In this document: positions 8,201-16,340 of the stretch, in pieces
Layout: the number at the start of each line of letters is the position of its first letter
Numbering within the stretch: the first letter of the stretch is position 1
Assembly: GCA_009783985.1 (NCBI GenBank)
Contig: WQVM01000012.1
Location: forward strand, 1 to 33,389
Length of the DNA: 33,389 nucleotides
From: Bacillota bacterium
Lineage (GTDB): Bacteria > Bacillota > Clostridia > Christensenellales > Pumilibacteraceae
Reading direction: 5' to 3'
The notes under the pieces: model-generated
Told to the model about the DNA's origin: nothing
The model's database searches: none
What the model saw: the letters and a program-made list of their open reading frames with translations, nothing else
Made by a program: the position numbers and the translations under genes

Positions 8201-9028
8201 ATGATTGACCTCGTAGGCAAAATAGGTTCTATGGCACTGCTCAATGATAAGCGGACAAAAATAGACTTTGATAAATTCGGCAAAATCGGCAAGCATCTTG
8301 CTCCCGGTGTTATTTGGGTGTCAAGCGGTGCGGTAGAAATCGGGCGACTTGATTATATATCACGAAACGGCGGTTCGGAACTTAGCGGCAATATCGAAGA
8401 AATCAAAACCGATTATGCCGCACAAGGACAAGCTATATTGATGGAAACATACCGAAGCTGTGTATCTCCAAAATTTTCTGTGCGTCAAGTGCTTGTTGAG
8501 CATCAGCATTTTAATAATCTTGCAAAACGCAAGCATATCAAAAATCTGCTACTAAGAGCAGCCGCTCAAAATGCCGTACCTATTGTCAATTATAACGATG
8601 CAGTAAGTTTTGAAGAAAGTCGCAAAATGGAAATCGCCGCATTAAGGCAACAAAGTAACGGTAGCACTGTTTCGGAACTTGTGGATAATGACGAAACCGC
8701 AAGCCAAATCGCACAACTGGTAGAAGCTAAGAATCTACTTATCTTAACTAATCTTGACGGCATATACAGAGATATTAATAACCAAAAATCCTTAATCGGA
8801 ACAATCACAGGAACATCGGCGGCAGAAGTGCTAACCCGTATTGACGAAGCAAAAGCCAGTTGCAAAGGCGCAAGCCGTGCAGGTGCTTTCGGTGCCGCCG
8901 CAAAACTTGAACATATAAAACCTTGTATAATAAAAGGCGTCCGCGTTTTTATAGCGTCCGCCAAAAATGATATTATAGATATATTATCGGGCAAAGCCCC
9001 CTGCACTAGGATTGGAGTAAATTTATAA
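8201..9028 (+). CDS. Amino-acid kinase family protein, glutamate 5-kinase-like
   Basis: This 275-residue protein aligns by eye with the kinase domain of ProB. LVGKIGSMAL corresponds to VVKIGSSLL, VSSGAVEIGR to VSSGAIxxGR, AAQGQAILMETYR to AxVGQxxLM, AVPIVNYNDAV to the VPIxNENDxV region, and DNDETASQIAQ with LILTNLDGIYRD to the nucleotide-binding segment. The usual GTGGMxTK loop is degenerate (RAGAFGAAAK) and there is no PUA domain. No proA is nearby. It could be an active G5K, or a paralogue with another acyl-phosphate substrate. The start is set by the promoter just upstream. Confidence 0.8.
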   Translation: MIDLVGKIGSMALLNDKRTKIDFDKFGKIGKHLAPGVIWVSSGAVEIGRLDYISRNGGSELSGNIEEIKTDYAAQGQAILMETYRSCVSPKFSVRQVLVEHQHFNNLAKRKHIKNLLLRAAAQNAVPIVNYNDAVSFEESRKMEIAALRQQSNGSTVSELVDNDETASQIAQLVEAKNLLILTNLDGIYRDINNQKSLIGTITGTSAAEVLTRIDEAKASCKGASRAGAFGAAAKLEHIKPCIIKGVRVFIASAKNDIIDILSGKAPCTRIGVNL

Positions 9029-9059
9029 ATTACAAATATAGTGTCATTATTTGTAATTT
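9027..9059. terminator. AT-rich hairpin between convergent genes
   Basis: A 12-bp stem (9027-9038 with 9048-9059) with a 9-nt loop sits between the stops of the ProB-like gene and the convergent membrane-protein gene. It is A/T-rich with short T tracts on both sides, so it is a plausible weak bidirectional terminator. Confidence 0.5.
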
Positions 9060-9063
9060 TGAA

Positions 9064-9573
9064 TTATGCTTTTTCCCACGCTACCAAAATATTAGCGTGG
9101 GTTATTACTTTTACTCGCTCACCTGTTATCAAGTCGGGTTTTGGGCGGGATTTTTCTATTAGGACTTTTCTTATAGAAATATCGTCACGGCGAAGCGGAA
9201 CAGCGTCAAGCACAAGCGAATAAAATGAAAGACCATCCTTTGTTGTGATACTTTTGTCATATTCTACAAAAATACCTGTAGCCTCGTCCTGTAGTCCCGA
9301 ATCCATATCTCTAAACATTCTTACATAAAACCTAATCGGCTTAAATTTAAGCGCATAGAAAAACAAGCTAAAACAAAGAAATATAACTGTTATGCTTGCA
9401 TTGATTATAACAAAAAGTATATGAAACCTGCGTGACATATCACGAGACGGAACAAATGCAATCAAAAGTACAATTGTTAAAAATATAGCAAAAAGCAAAA
9501 GATAACTAAAAAGCATTATTTTTTTAATACTTCGGGCTTTTATCCGCTCTTGTTCGTCAAATATATAGTTCAT
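9064..9573 (-). CDS. Two-TM membrane protein, unknown function
   Basis: This encodes 169 residues. A short basic N-terminus (ERIKARSIKK) is followed by two strongly hydrophobic helices (about 19-42 and 50-74), then a soluble domain of about 90 residues with β-like alternation (GIFVEYDKSITTKDGLSFYSLVLD) ending in ILVAWEKA. I do not recognise it. The ATG lies 7 nt after the -10 box of a consensus promoter, so the mRNA is probably leaderless. It converges with the ProB-like gene. Confidence 0.8.
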   Translation of the reverse strand: MNYIFDEQERIKARSIKKIMLFSYLLLFAIFLTIVLLIAFVPSRDMSRRFHILFVIINASITVIFLCFSLFFYALKFKPIRFYVRMFRDMDSGLQDEATGIFVEYDKSITTKDGLSFYSLVLDAVPLRRDDISIRKVLIEKSRPKPDLITGERVKVITHANILVAWEKA

Positions 9574-9580
9574 ACAATTA

Positions 9581-9609
9581 ATTGTATACTATTATATTCA
9601 AAATGTCAA
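9581..9609 (-). promoter_or_regulatory. Promoter of the 9064-9573 gene, leaderless
   Basis: On the minus strand TTGACA (9604-9609), 17 nt and TACAAT (9581-9586) are followed by 7 nt and the ATG at 9573. Confidence 0.75.
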
Positions 9610-9618
9610 GTAAAATAA

Positions 9619-9648
9619 TTGACAACAACATTAAAATTGTAGTAAACT
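9619..9648 (+). promoter_or_regulatory. Candidate promoter of the GIY-YIG gene
   Basis: TTGACA (9619-9624), an 18-nt spacer and TAAACT (9643-9648). The predicted start near 9655 gives a 5' leader of about 150 nt before the chosen ATG. That leader holds an in-frame TTG-started extension (from 9717) and self-complementary GCGAAAATCGC-like tracts. Confidence 0.5.
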
Positions 9649-9806
9649 AAAAATGCTCAAAATCAGCGAAAATCGCAAAAGCTGAAAATTGTGTCAAATG
9701 CGTACAATGTTGATTTTTGGCAAAAATAGAGTTTTTTGAAAATCGCCCTGATTTTGAAAAATGTCGATTTTGTGTGATTTTACATTTTTTTGAAAAAGAG
9801 ACTAAA

Positions 9807-10088
9807 ATGTATTATATATATATTTTGACTAATCACAGCAACTCTGTACTCTATGTTGGTGTTACTAACAATTTAATTGCACGGCTTAATCAACACAAAA
9901 CACAAGTTCGCAATGGATTTGCAAAAAAGTACAAATGTTACAAACTTGTATATTTTGAAAATACAGAGTGTGTAAAGTCTGCGATAACCAGAGAAAAGCA
10001 AATAAAGGGTTGGACACGCACAAAAAAAGAAGACTTAATCAACTCTGCCAATAGTCAATGGAACGACTTATCGGCAAGCTGGAGCTAA
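9807..10088 (+). CDS. GIY-YIG domain single-domain nuclease (UPF0213-like)
   Basis: This encodes 93 residues that are essentially one GIY-YIG catalytic module. YIYILT and LYVGVT (residues 3-20) form the paired motif, Arg27 follows in NNLIARLNQH, and the Glu-bearing segment TREKQIKGWTRTKKEDLI closes the fold. The family probably cuts or nicks DNA, but cellular roles of the free-standing members are unclear. I chose the ATG at 9807 because the family starts directly at the GIY strand. A TTG at 9717 would add 30 residues in frame. The gene lies 4 nt before a family C palindrome, which may be significant. Confidence 0.88.
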   Translation: MYYIYILTNHSNSVLYVGVTNNLIARLNQHKTQVRNGFAKKYKCYKLVYFENTECVKSAITREKQIKGWTRTKKEDLINSANSQWNDLSASWS

Positions 10089-10092
10089 CCAC

Positions 10093-10180
10093 TCGCTTCG
10101 CTAGATCCTTCGCTTTGCTCAGGATGACAGACTAACTATATTATGTCATCCTGAGCAAAGCGAAGGATCTAGCGAAGCGA
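10093..10180. repeat. Palindromic repeat, family C (TCATCCTGAGC)
   Basis: A perfect 37-bp inverted repeat (10093-10129 with 10144-10180) surrounds a 14-nt AT-rich spacer. Arms contain CGCTAGATCCTTCGC and TGCTCAGGATGACA. A single diverged arm recurs at 33314-33350. It lies between the GIY-YIG gene and pyc, and could work as a terminator and insulator as well as being a mobile palindrome. Confidence 0.9.
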
Positions 10181-10207
10181 AAAAATATTGCTAAACGGAG
10201 AAAAACA

Positions 10208-13200
10208 ATGATAACAAAAAAAATCAAAAAAGTGCTTGCGGCTAACCGTGGCGAAATCGCTATCCGTATTTTTAGAGCGTGTAACGACCTAGGAATCAGA
10301 ACAGTTGCGATTTATTCTAAGGAAGATAAGTATAACTTATTCCGCACAAAAGCAGATGAGTCTTATCTTATAGGTGAAGACAAATCCCCTCTTGGTGCGT
10401 ATCTTGATATTGACGCTATTATTAAGCTTGCATTAGAAAAAGGCGTTGACGCTATTCATCCCGGTTACGGCTTTTTGAGCGAAAACGCTAATTTTGCCCG
10501 CGCGTGCGAAAAAGCAGGAATCATATTTATCGGACCGCCTTCTCATGTTCTTGATAAAATGGGTGACAAACTTAATGCTAAAGAAATAGCAAAAAAGTGC
10601 CATGTTCCCACTATACCCGGTACTGACGACCCTCTAACCGGTGCGAACGAAGCCGTTAAAAAAGCTAATGAATACGGTTACCCCGTTATACTCAAAGCTG
10701 CGGCAGGCGGCGGCGGACGAGGTATGCGCCGCTGTAATAATGACGCAGAACTACAATCAGCTTTTGAGGTTGTTCAGCGTGAAGCTCTCAAGTCATTCGG
10801 CAACGGCGATATATTTATGGAAAAATATCTTGTCGAGCCTAAGCATATCGAAATCCAAATTCTTGCCGACAAACACAACAATGTCGTGCATCTATATGAA
10901 AGAGACTGTTCTTTACAGCGTCGTTATCAAAAAGTTATCGAATTTGCTCCTGCTGTATCTTTACCAAAAGAAACTCTTAATGCCTTATATGCAGACGCAG
11001 TCAAAATATCTAAGTCTGTTGATTATGTAGCGGCGGGTACGGTTGAATTCTTGGTAGACAACAGCGGTCGCCATTACTTTATCGAAATGAACCCCCGTAT
11101 TCAGGTCGAACATACTGTTACCGAGGTTGTCACAGGTGTTGACTTGGTACAAGCACAAATACTTGTAGCTGAGGGGCACAAATTATCTGACTCCGAAATC
11201 GGCATAGCCAATCAAGACGCTATCCAAATGAGCGGTTATGCTATACAGTGCCGTGTTACTACGGAAGACCCTCGGAACAACTTTGCTCCCGATACAGGCA
11301 AAATAAGCGTATATCGCTCCGGTGGCGGTAACGGCGTGCGTCTAGACGCGGGCAACGCTTATACCGGTGCGGAGATATCCCCCTACTACGACAGCTTGCT
11401 TGTCAAGGTAACAACTTTTGACCGTACATTTGAGGGTGCTAAACGCAAGGCTATGCGTACTCTCGGCGAAATGAGACTCAGAGGCGTCAAGCATAACATT
11501 CAATTCTTGAGCAATATTTTAGTTCACCCTGTTTTTGCATCGGGTGACTGCAATACTAGTTTTATTGATAACACGCCTGAACTATTTTTACTTGAAGAGC
11601 CTAAAGACCGTGCAACAAAGATTCTTAATTATATTGCGGATGTTATTGTCAACGGTAAAAACAAAGAATTTAGATATGTCGGCGATATGCCGTCTGTCCC
11701 CCAATCTGGTGCGATTAAAAAAGGCTTAAAACAAACTTTGGACAAAAAAGGTCCTGCCGCAGTTGCTGAGTATGTCCTAAAAAACAAAAAGCTAATGCTT
11801 GCAGACACTACACTTCGTGATGCACACCAATCTTTGCTTGCTACCCGTGTACGCACAAAGGATATGGCGGCAATTGCGGATTATATGGCACACTCTATGC
11901 CCAATCTTTTTGCTTTAGAAATGTGGGGCGGTGCAACATTTGATGTTGCTTATAGATTCTTGCACGAGTCACCATGGGAACGCCTCGAAATTTTACGCAA
12001 AAAAATCCCTAACACTCTATTTATGATGTTGCTTAGAGGCGCTAATGCTGTAGGTTATACTAACTATCCCGATAATGTTGTGCGTGAATTTGTTAAGGAA
12101 TCGGCAAAAGCCGGAATTGATGTTTTCCGTGTTTTTGACAGTCTTAATTGGATGCCTAATGTTGAGGTTTCTATAGATGAGGTTCTTAATCAAAACAAAA
12201 TTTGCGAAGGTTATATTTGTTACACAGGTAATATTGACGACCCTAACCGTGATAAATACGGACTTAAATATTATGTAGACCTTGCCAAACAAATGGAAAA
12301 AATGGGTGTCCATATACTTGGTATCAAGGATATGGCGGGACTTCTTAAACCCTACGCTGCTTACAAGCTTGTTAAGACGCTCAAGCAAGAAGTCGGTATG
12401 CCTATTCACTTCCATACGCACGACACAAGCGGTAACGGTGTTGCGTCTGTACTAAAAGCCGCCGAAGCAGGCGTAGATATTGTTGACACAGCAATCGCAT
12501 CTCTCTCTTCTCTTAGCAGTCAACCGTCCATGAACGCTATTGTTACCGCACTCGAAGGTCAAAAGCGTGATACAGGATTTGAAGACCAAAAGCTACTCCC
12601 TATCTCTGATTACTGGCACGGAGTACGCAAGTTATACGGTGCGTTTGAGGCTGACCTTACCTCTCCTACTACCGATATCTACAGATACGAAATCCCCGGC
12701 GGTCAGTACAGCAACCTCAAACCGCAAGTTGAGGATTTGGGACTTGGCAAGAGATTTAACGAAGTCAAAGAAATGTACAAAGTCGCTAACGACCTTTTGG
12801 GCGATATCGTCAAAGTAACTCCGTCGTCAAAAATGGTCGGCGACCTTGCTATCTTTATGGTTCAAAATGAACTTACTCCCGACAACATTGTCAAAAAAGG
12901 CAAAAACCTTGCTTTCCCTGAATCTGTCGTAAGTTACTTTGAGGGTTATATGGGTCAACCGCAAGGAGGATTCCCGCCGGAACTTCAAAAAACTATCCTC
13001 AAAGGCAAAACCCCTATTACCGTTCGTCCCGGCACACTTCTGCCCCCTGCTGACTTTGCTAAAGTCAAAACAGAAATCGCTCCTTATATCACCGACCCTA
13101 CAATGCAAGATATGGTTTCTTATGTACTATATCCAAAGGTTGTCGGAGGTTTTTGGAAACACCGTGACGAATTTAGTGACCTGTCTTGCCTAAATACAGA

Positions 13201-13633
13201 TGTATTCTTCTTCGGACTTGAACCGGGCGAAATGACAAGAGTTGATATAGAAGACGGTAAAACCTTGTATATTAAACTTATCAGTATTAGCGACGCAGAC
13301 GAAGAAAGCAATTACTGTAATGTTGTGTTTGACCTTAACGGTGTCCGCCGTGAGATTGCCGTAAGAGATGTTTCTAAAGGCGAGGCTATCGCCGCTTATA
13401 CTAAAGCTGACCCTAACAATCCTAACGAAGTCGGCGCAAGTATCAAGGGTATGATAAGCAAGCTAAATGTCTCCCCCGGTAGCCCTGTCAAATCAGGCGA
13501 TGTAGTAGCTATAATCGAAGCTATGAAAATGGAAACCCCAATCCTAGCCAAAGCTAACGGAGTTGTCAGCGAAATCCTTGTCAAAACCAACCAACCCGTT
13601 ATGGCAGGCGAACTATTGCTTAAACTAAAATAA
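10208..13633 (+). CDS. pyc: Pyruvate carboxylase
   Basis: This 1141-residue single-chain biotin enzyme makes oxaloacetate from pyruvate, bicarbonate and ATP (anaplerosis). Biotin carboxylase (about 1-455) shows IHPGYGFLSENA, the Gly-rich loop KAAAGGGGRGMRR and EMNPRIQVEHTVTE. The carboxyltransferase (about 525-800) starts LMLADTTLRDAHQSLLATR and has MWGGATFDVA, IKDMAGLLKP and HFHTHDTSGNG. The C-terminal carrier has EAMKMETP with the biotinyl Lys1107. A GGAG at 10197-10200 precedes the ATG. There is an intrinsic terminator directly downstream. Length and domain order are those of the α4-type enzyme. Confidence 0.98.
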   Translation: MITKKIKKVLAANRGEIAIRIFRACNDLGIRTVAIYSKEDKYNLFRTKADESYLIGEDKSPLGAYLDIDAIIKLALEKGVDAIHPGYGFLSENANFARACEKAGIIFIGPPSHVLDKMGDKLNAKEIAKKCHVPTIPGTDDPLTGANEAVKKANEYGYPVILKAAAGGGGRGMRRCNNDAELQSAFEVVQREALKSFGNGDIFMEKYLVEPKHIEIQILADKHNNVVHLYERDCSLQRRYQKVIEFAPAVSLPKETLNALYADAVKISKSVDYVAAGTVEFLVDNSGRHYFIEMNPRIQVEHTVTEVVTGVDLVQAQILVAEGHKLSDSEIGIANQDAIQMSGYAIQCRVTTEDPRNNFAPDTGKISVYRSGGGNGVRLDAGNAYTGAEISPYYDSLLVKVTTFDRTFEGAKRKAMRTLGEMRLRGVKHNIQFLSNILVHPVFASGDCNTSFIDNTPELFLLEEPKDRATKILNYIADVIVNGKNKEFRYVGDMPSVPQSGAIKKGLKQTLDKKGPAAVAEYVLKNKKLMLADTTLRDAHQSLLATRVRTKDMAAIADYMAHSMPNLFALEMWGGATFDVAYRFLHESPWERLEILRKKIPNTLFMMLLRGANAVGYTNYPDNVVREFVKESAKAGIDVFRVFDSLNWMPNVEVSIDEVLNQNKICEGYICYTGNIDDPNRDKYGLKYYVDLAKQMEKMGVHILGIKDMAGLLKPYAAYKLVKTLKQEVGMPIHFHTHDTSGNGVASVLKAAEAGVDIVDTAIASLSSLSSQPSMNAIVTALEGQKRDTGFEDQKLLPISDYWHGVRKLYGAFEADLTSPTTDIYRYEIPGGQYSNLKPQVEDLGLGKRFNEVKEMYKVANDLLGDIVKVTPSSKMVGDLAIFMVQNELTPDNIVKKGKNLAFPESVVSYFEGYMGQPQGGFPPELQKTILKGKTPITVRPGTLLPPADFAKVKTEIAPYITDPTMQDMVSYVLYPKVVGGFWKHRDEFSDLSCLNTDVFFFGLEPGEMTRVDIEDGKTLYIKLISISDADEESNYCNVVFDLNGVRREIAVRDVSKGEAIAAYTKADPNNPNEVGASIKGMISKLNVSPGSPVKSGDVVAIIEAMKMETPILAKANGVVSEILVKTNQPVMAGELLLKLK

Positions 13634-13643
13634 TTATAATACA

Positions 13644-13682
13644 AAAAAACAGCCACGAGGTTTATCTGCGTGGCTGTTTTTT
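13644..13682. terminator. Bidirectional intrinsic terminator after pyc
   Basis: A 14-bp perfect stem (13644-13657 with 13669-13682), GC-rich in its middle (CAGCCACG), has flanking A and T runs on both strands. It ends pyc rightwards and can end the convergent SEC-C gene leftwards. Confidence 0.88.
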
Positions 13683-13711
13683 ATATGTGTATCTAATTCT
13701 ACCTTAACCCC

Positions 13712-14857
13712 CTATTTACCACAGCACTGCTTATATTTCATTCCGCTATTGCATAAGCAAAATGCATTTCGAGATGTTTTTTTGATAGGTTTACAATACT
13801 CGGGGTGATAAGTTTGTATTAGATAGTTAAAAAATATTTGATCAGTCTCATCATTAGCTTGTTTTCTATATACACTATTTGAAATCATAAATGAAAAATC
13901 AATATCTTTAGATATTGTCATTATACTTTTTAATTTTTCAAAGTCCTCGTACATTATAAAGCCATAAACATCAATTTCGTCTATATCAAAAGTAGCATTT
14001 TGAAAATTGTTGATTAAATCAAGCCTACGGTTCAAATATAATAAAAATCTTTTGTCTGGTGCATTTTTTAGAATAGTATTAAAATCCATAATACTTAGAC
14101 TAACTGGGTAATATGCAATCTTTTCTAATTGTTCATATTTTTGTATTGTCCCTGCTACAAATTTTAAGTCACTCAAAGTTAATACAATAGGATATATTTT
14201 TTTCTTTGGAAAAATTAGTTGTGTATCGCCATTCATAAAAACCAACTCACTACTACTATCACTGTATTTCATAAATGTATTTAAAGTTTTAAATCCTTTC
14301 CCGACTGATTTTTTTATATCATTAAGTATATCTTTTATAGGATAGAATTCGTTACAATCTATAAACTTAGAAGATTTGCATTCCACTACAATATAGGCAT
14401 CAGGATACTCTATAAGCAAATCAATTTCCTGCAACTTATTGTTAAACTTATACTTTAACTTTTTATGAGGTGTTCTTTCAAAGTGATAAGATATACTTGA
14501 TTCACAATATTTCTCAAAAAAATCTCCTCGTAATTTATAATACTTATTTATTTCAGTAGCAGAAATTTTCTCAAGAATATATTCTTCCATTATGCGAAAA
14601 GTATCATAAGCAAAAGCATGAGGATAAATCAAAAAAAATTTATTCTCAACCTCAATAAACAGATTTACTCTACTTCGAGGCAACTCGATATAATTAGTTG
14701 AAAATATCTCAAAAAATTTTTCAATCTTTGCAAGTGGTAATTTTGCGTTTTTTACAAGCACTTCTTTAAGATAGTACGGTTCTTGGGGGCGTGAGCTGCC
14801 TATAAAGGTTGCTTTTTCATTTGGTCTTTTAGATGCTAAATAATTTTGTTTAAGCAA
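13712..14857 (-). CDS. SEC-C motif protein with PD-(D/E)XK nuclease-like core, 3' part of a split reading frame
   Basis: This encodes 381 residues if started at the TTG at 14857. The nuclease-like core has Glu115 in a helix (RGDFFEKYCESS), then LQEIDLLIEY with Asp146, then AYIVVECKSSKF with Glu159-x-Lys161. The C-terminus is a SEC-C zinc motif, CLCNSGMKYKQCCGK (Cys367, 369, 378, 379). No ATG exists in frame near the start and no Shine-Dalgarno is visible. Reading upstream, the frame stays open for 11 codons to the TAG that ends the 14891-15226 reading frame, in the same frame. The two may therefore be one gene broken by an amber codon. It is AT-rich and probably acquired. Confidence 0.75.
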   Translation of the reverse strand: MLKQNYLASKRPNEKATFIGSSRPQEPYYLKEVLVKNAKLPLAKIEKFFEIFSTNYIELPRSRVNLFIEVENKFFLIYPHAFAYDTFRIMEEYILEKISATEINKYYKLRGDFFEKYCESSISYHFERTPHKKLKYKFNNKLQEIDLLIEYPDAYIVVECKSSKFIDCNEFYPIKDILNDIKKSVGKGFKTLNTFMKYSDSSSELVFMNGDTQLIFPKKKIYPIVLTLSDLKFVAGTIQKYEQLEKIAYYPVSLSIMDFNTILKNAPDKRFLLYLNRRLDLINNFQNATFDIDEIDVYGFIMYEDFEKLKSIMTISKDIDFSFMISNSVYRKQANDETDQIFFNYLIQTYHPEYCKPIKKTSRNAFCLCNSGMKYKQCCGK

Positions 14858-14890
14858 TGTAATTTCAGCAATAATTCTTGTGAAATCATC

Positions 14891-15226
14891 CTAAATAATT
14901 CCTAAGTCTATTTTTAATTTTTCTGCAATGTTAAATAATATAATAAGTCTATTAAATGATTCAAACATAGGGGGATAAGCTCTATAAATATAATTAAGTT
15001 CTTGACTCATTAACGCAATTTTTTCGTCCAAACTATCAACTGCTTGAAATCTATCCATATTCCCTTTTTTAAGCTTTTTATGTTGCGATAAAGATTGCAA
15101 TACATATCTCACATTATTCTCATCACCGCATTCATCGTATATGTTTTTGTTTAAATCATTTTTTATTTCAAAAACAGCATTAAATATATTAGTTAAATTT
15201 TCAATTGCGATTTGTGTGTTTGTCAT
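14891..15226 (-). CDS. Hypothetical protein; possibly the N-terminal part of the SEC-C nuclease gene
   Basis: This encodes 111 residues, helical and soluble, with no recognised domain. The sequence ends IDLGII followed by TAG. Reading through gives DDFTRIIAEIT and then the SEC-C/nuclease protein in the same frame, about 500 residues in total. TAG is used as an ordinary stop elsewhere in this window (serS and the 13712, 17557 and 19049 genes), so recoding is unlikely. A nonsense mutation or a true two-cistron arrangement remain possible. The ATG lies 6 nt after a TATAAT box, which predicts a leaderless mRNA. Confidence 0.65.
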   Translation of the reverse strand: MTNTQIAIENLTNIFNAVFEIKNDLNKNIYDECGDENNVRYVLQSLSQHKKLKKGNMDRFQAVDSLDEKIALMSQELNYIYRAYPPMFESFNRLIILFNIAEKLKIDLGII

Positions 15227-15232
15227 CTATAA

Positions 15233-15261
15233 ATTATAACATTTACCAACAAAGAAATCAA
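15233..15261 (-). promoter_or_regulatory. Promoter of the split SEC-C locus, leaderless
   Basis: On the minus strand TTGATT (15256-15261), 17 nt and TATAAT (15233-15238) are followed by 6 nt and the ATG at 15226. Confidence 0.7.
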
Positions 15262-15327
15262 GCAACTAAATATATTAAATTACTTATTTCCAATAACCTG
15301 CAATGACAGTTGCCCCCTTTGTTTTGG

Positions 15328-15356
15328 TTGCGGTATATTGGATTTTGTGCTATAAT
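15328..15356 (+). promoter_or_regulatory. Promoter of fumarase alpha, very short leader
   Basis: TTGCGG (15328-15333), 17 nt ending in an extended -10 TG (TGTGC), and TATAAT (15351-15356). The start point would be about 6 nt before the chosen ATG at 15369. Confidence 0.65.
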
Positions 15357-15368
15357 TATTGTAATCAA

Positions 15369-16205
15369 ATGAAAAAAATTGACTGTACAAAATTGATAAA
15401 TAGCCTTACAAAGCTAATCGCTAAGGCTAATGTGACTGTTGATACGGTTGCGACAACCAAACTTAGGGAGTGCTTGGCAAAAGAAACTGCCCCCCATTCA
15501 AAATGGGCATTGGAGCAAATTGTAGATAATATTGACATAGCAACCAAAACCAACTCCCCTGCTTGTCAGGATACGGGTATGGCGGTGTTTTTTGTTAAGT
15601 TAGGACAAAATGTGCGTATCAAGGGTGGCTTGCTTACCGATGCGATAAATCAAGCGATACGCTTAGCTTATGTAGATAATTATTTTAGGCTCTCTATTGC
15701 TGACCCGCTTACTCGCACTAATACAGGTGACAACACTCCTGCGATTATTCATATTGAGTTAGTGGACGGCGATACTTTTGAGATAGATTTTTTGGCAAAA
15801 GGTGCGGGAGCAGAAAATATGAGCAGTCAATATATGCTCCGTCCCGGTGACGGCAATAAGGGCATTATTAGTGCCGTTATAGATTGCGTCAAGTCCGCCG
15901 GCTCTAACCCTTGCCCGCCTATCGCTATCGGAATCGGAATCGGCGGCAATATGGAGGCAAGCTGTATTCTTGCAAAAAAAGCACTCCTAAGAATAGGAGA
16001 ACCTCACAATGACACCAAGATAGCTACTCTAGAAAATGATATTCTTACCGCAGTCAATGCACTCAATATCGGAGCAATGGGTTTTGGAGGTAATAGCACC
16101 GCATACGGCGTCGCTATAGAAACTTACCCTACTCATATCGGAATGTTGCCTATAGCAATCAATCTGCAATGCCATAGTGCAAGACATTTTAGGCTTGTGA
16201 TGTAA
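15369..16205 (+). CDS. fumA: Class I fumarate hydratase, alpha subunit
   Basis: This 278-residue subunit belongs to the two-subunit, [4Fe-4S]-dependent fumarase / L(+)-tartrate dehydratase family and would hydrate fumarate to malate. The three cluster cysteines are recognisable in SPACQDTGM (Cys66), GSNPCPP and LQCHSARH. The glycine-rich IAIGIGIGGNMEAS is also typical. Starting at ATG 15369 gives the usual N-terminus. An upstream ATG at 15303 would translate the promoter region and is rejected. The beta subunit lies 332 nt downstream beyond two repeat elements, which is unusual for this normally adjacent pair. A tartrate substrate cannot be excluded from sequence. Confidence 0.92.
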   Translation: MKKIDCTKLINSLTKLIAKANVTVDTVATTKLRECLAKETAPHSKWALEQIVDNIDIATKTNSPACQDTGMAVFFVKLGQNVRIKGGLLTDAINQAIRLAYVDNYFRLSIADPLTRTNTGDNTPAIIHIELVDGDTFEIDFLAKGAGAENMSSQYMLRPGDGNKGIISAVIDCVKSAGSNPCPPIAIGIGIGGNMEASCILAKKALLRIGEPHNDTKIATLENDILTAVNALNIGAMGFGGNSTAYGVAIETYPTHIGMLPIAINLQCHSARHFRLVM

Positions 16206-16221
16206 TTGTCATTAGAGCAGG

Positions 16222-16335
16222 ATAATTTCGGGCGGTCAGTCGAAGACCAAGCGAAGCGTCTGCTCGCCCTACAACAACTGCACCAAAAAATCCAATCGTA
16301 GGGACTGGCATCGCCTGCCCGAATAATAATTATCT
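16222..16335. repeat. Family B-like imperfect inverted repeat
   Basis: GATAATTTCGGGCGG-type sequence at the left faces GCCTGCCCGAATAATAATTATC at the right, around a diverged GC-rich interior. It forms the first half of the insertion between the fumarase subunit genes. Confidence 0.7.
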
Positions 16336-16340
16336 TTTTT

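Noticed and set aside
14891-14893. Reassigned or recoded TAG codon
   Set aside because: TAG ends several intact genes here (serS, 13712, 17557, 19049), TGA also ends genes, and no recoding structure was seen; a mutation or real gene end is simpler.
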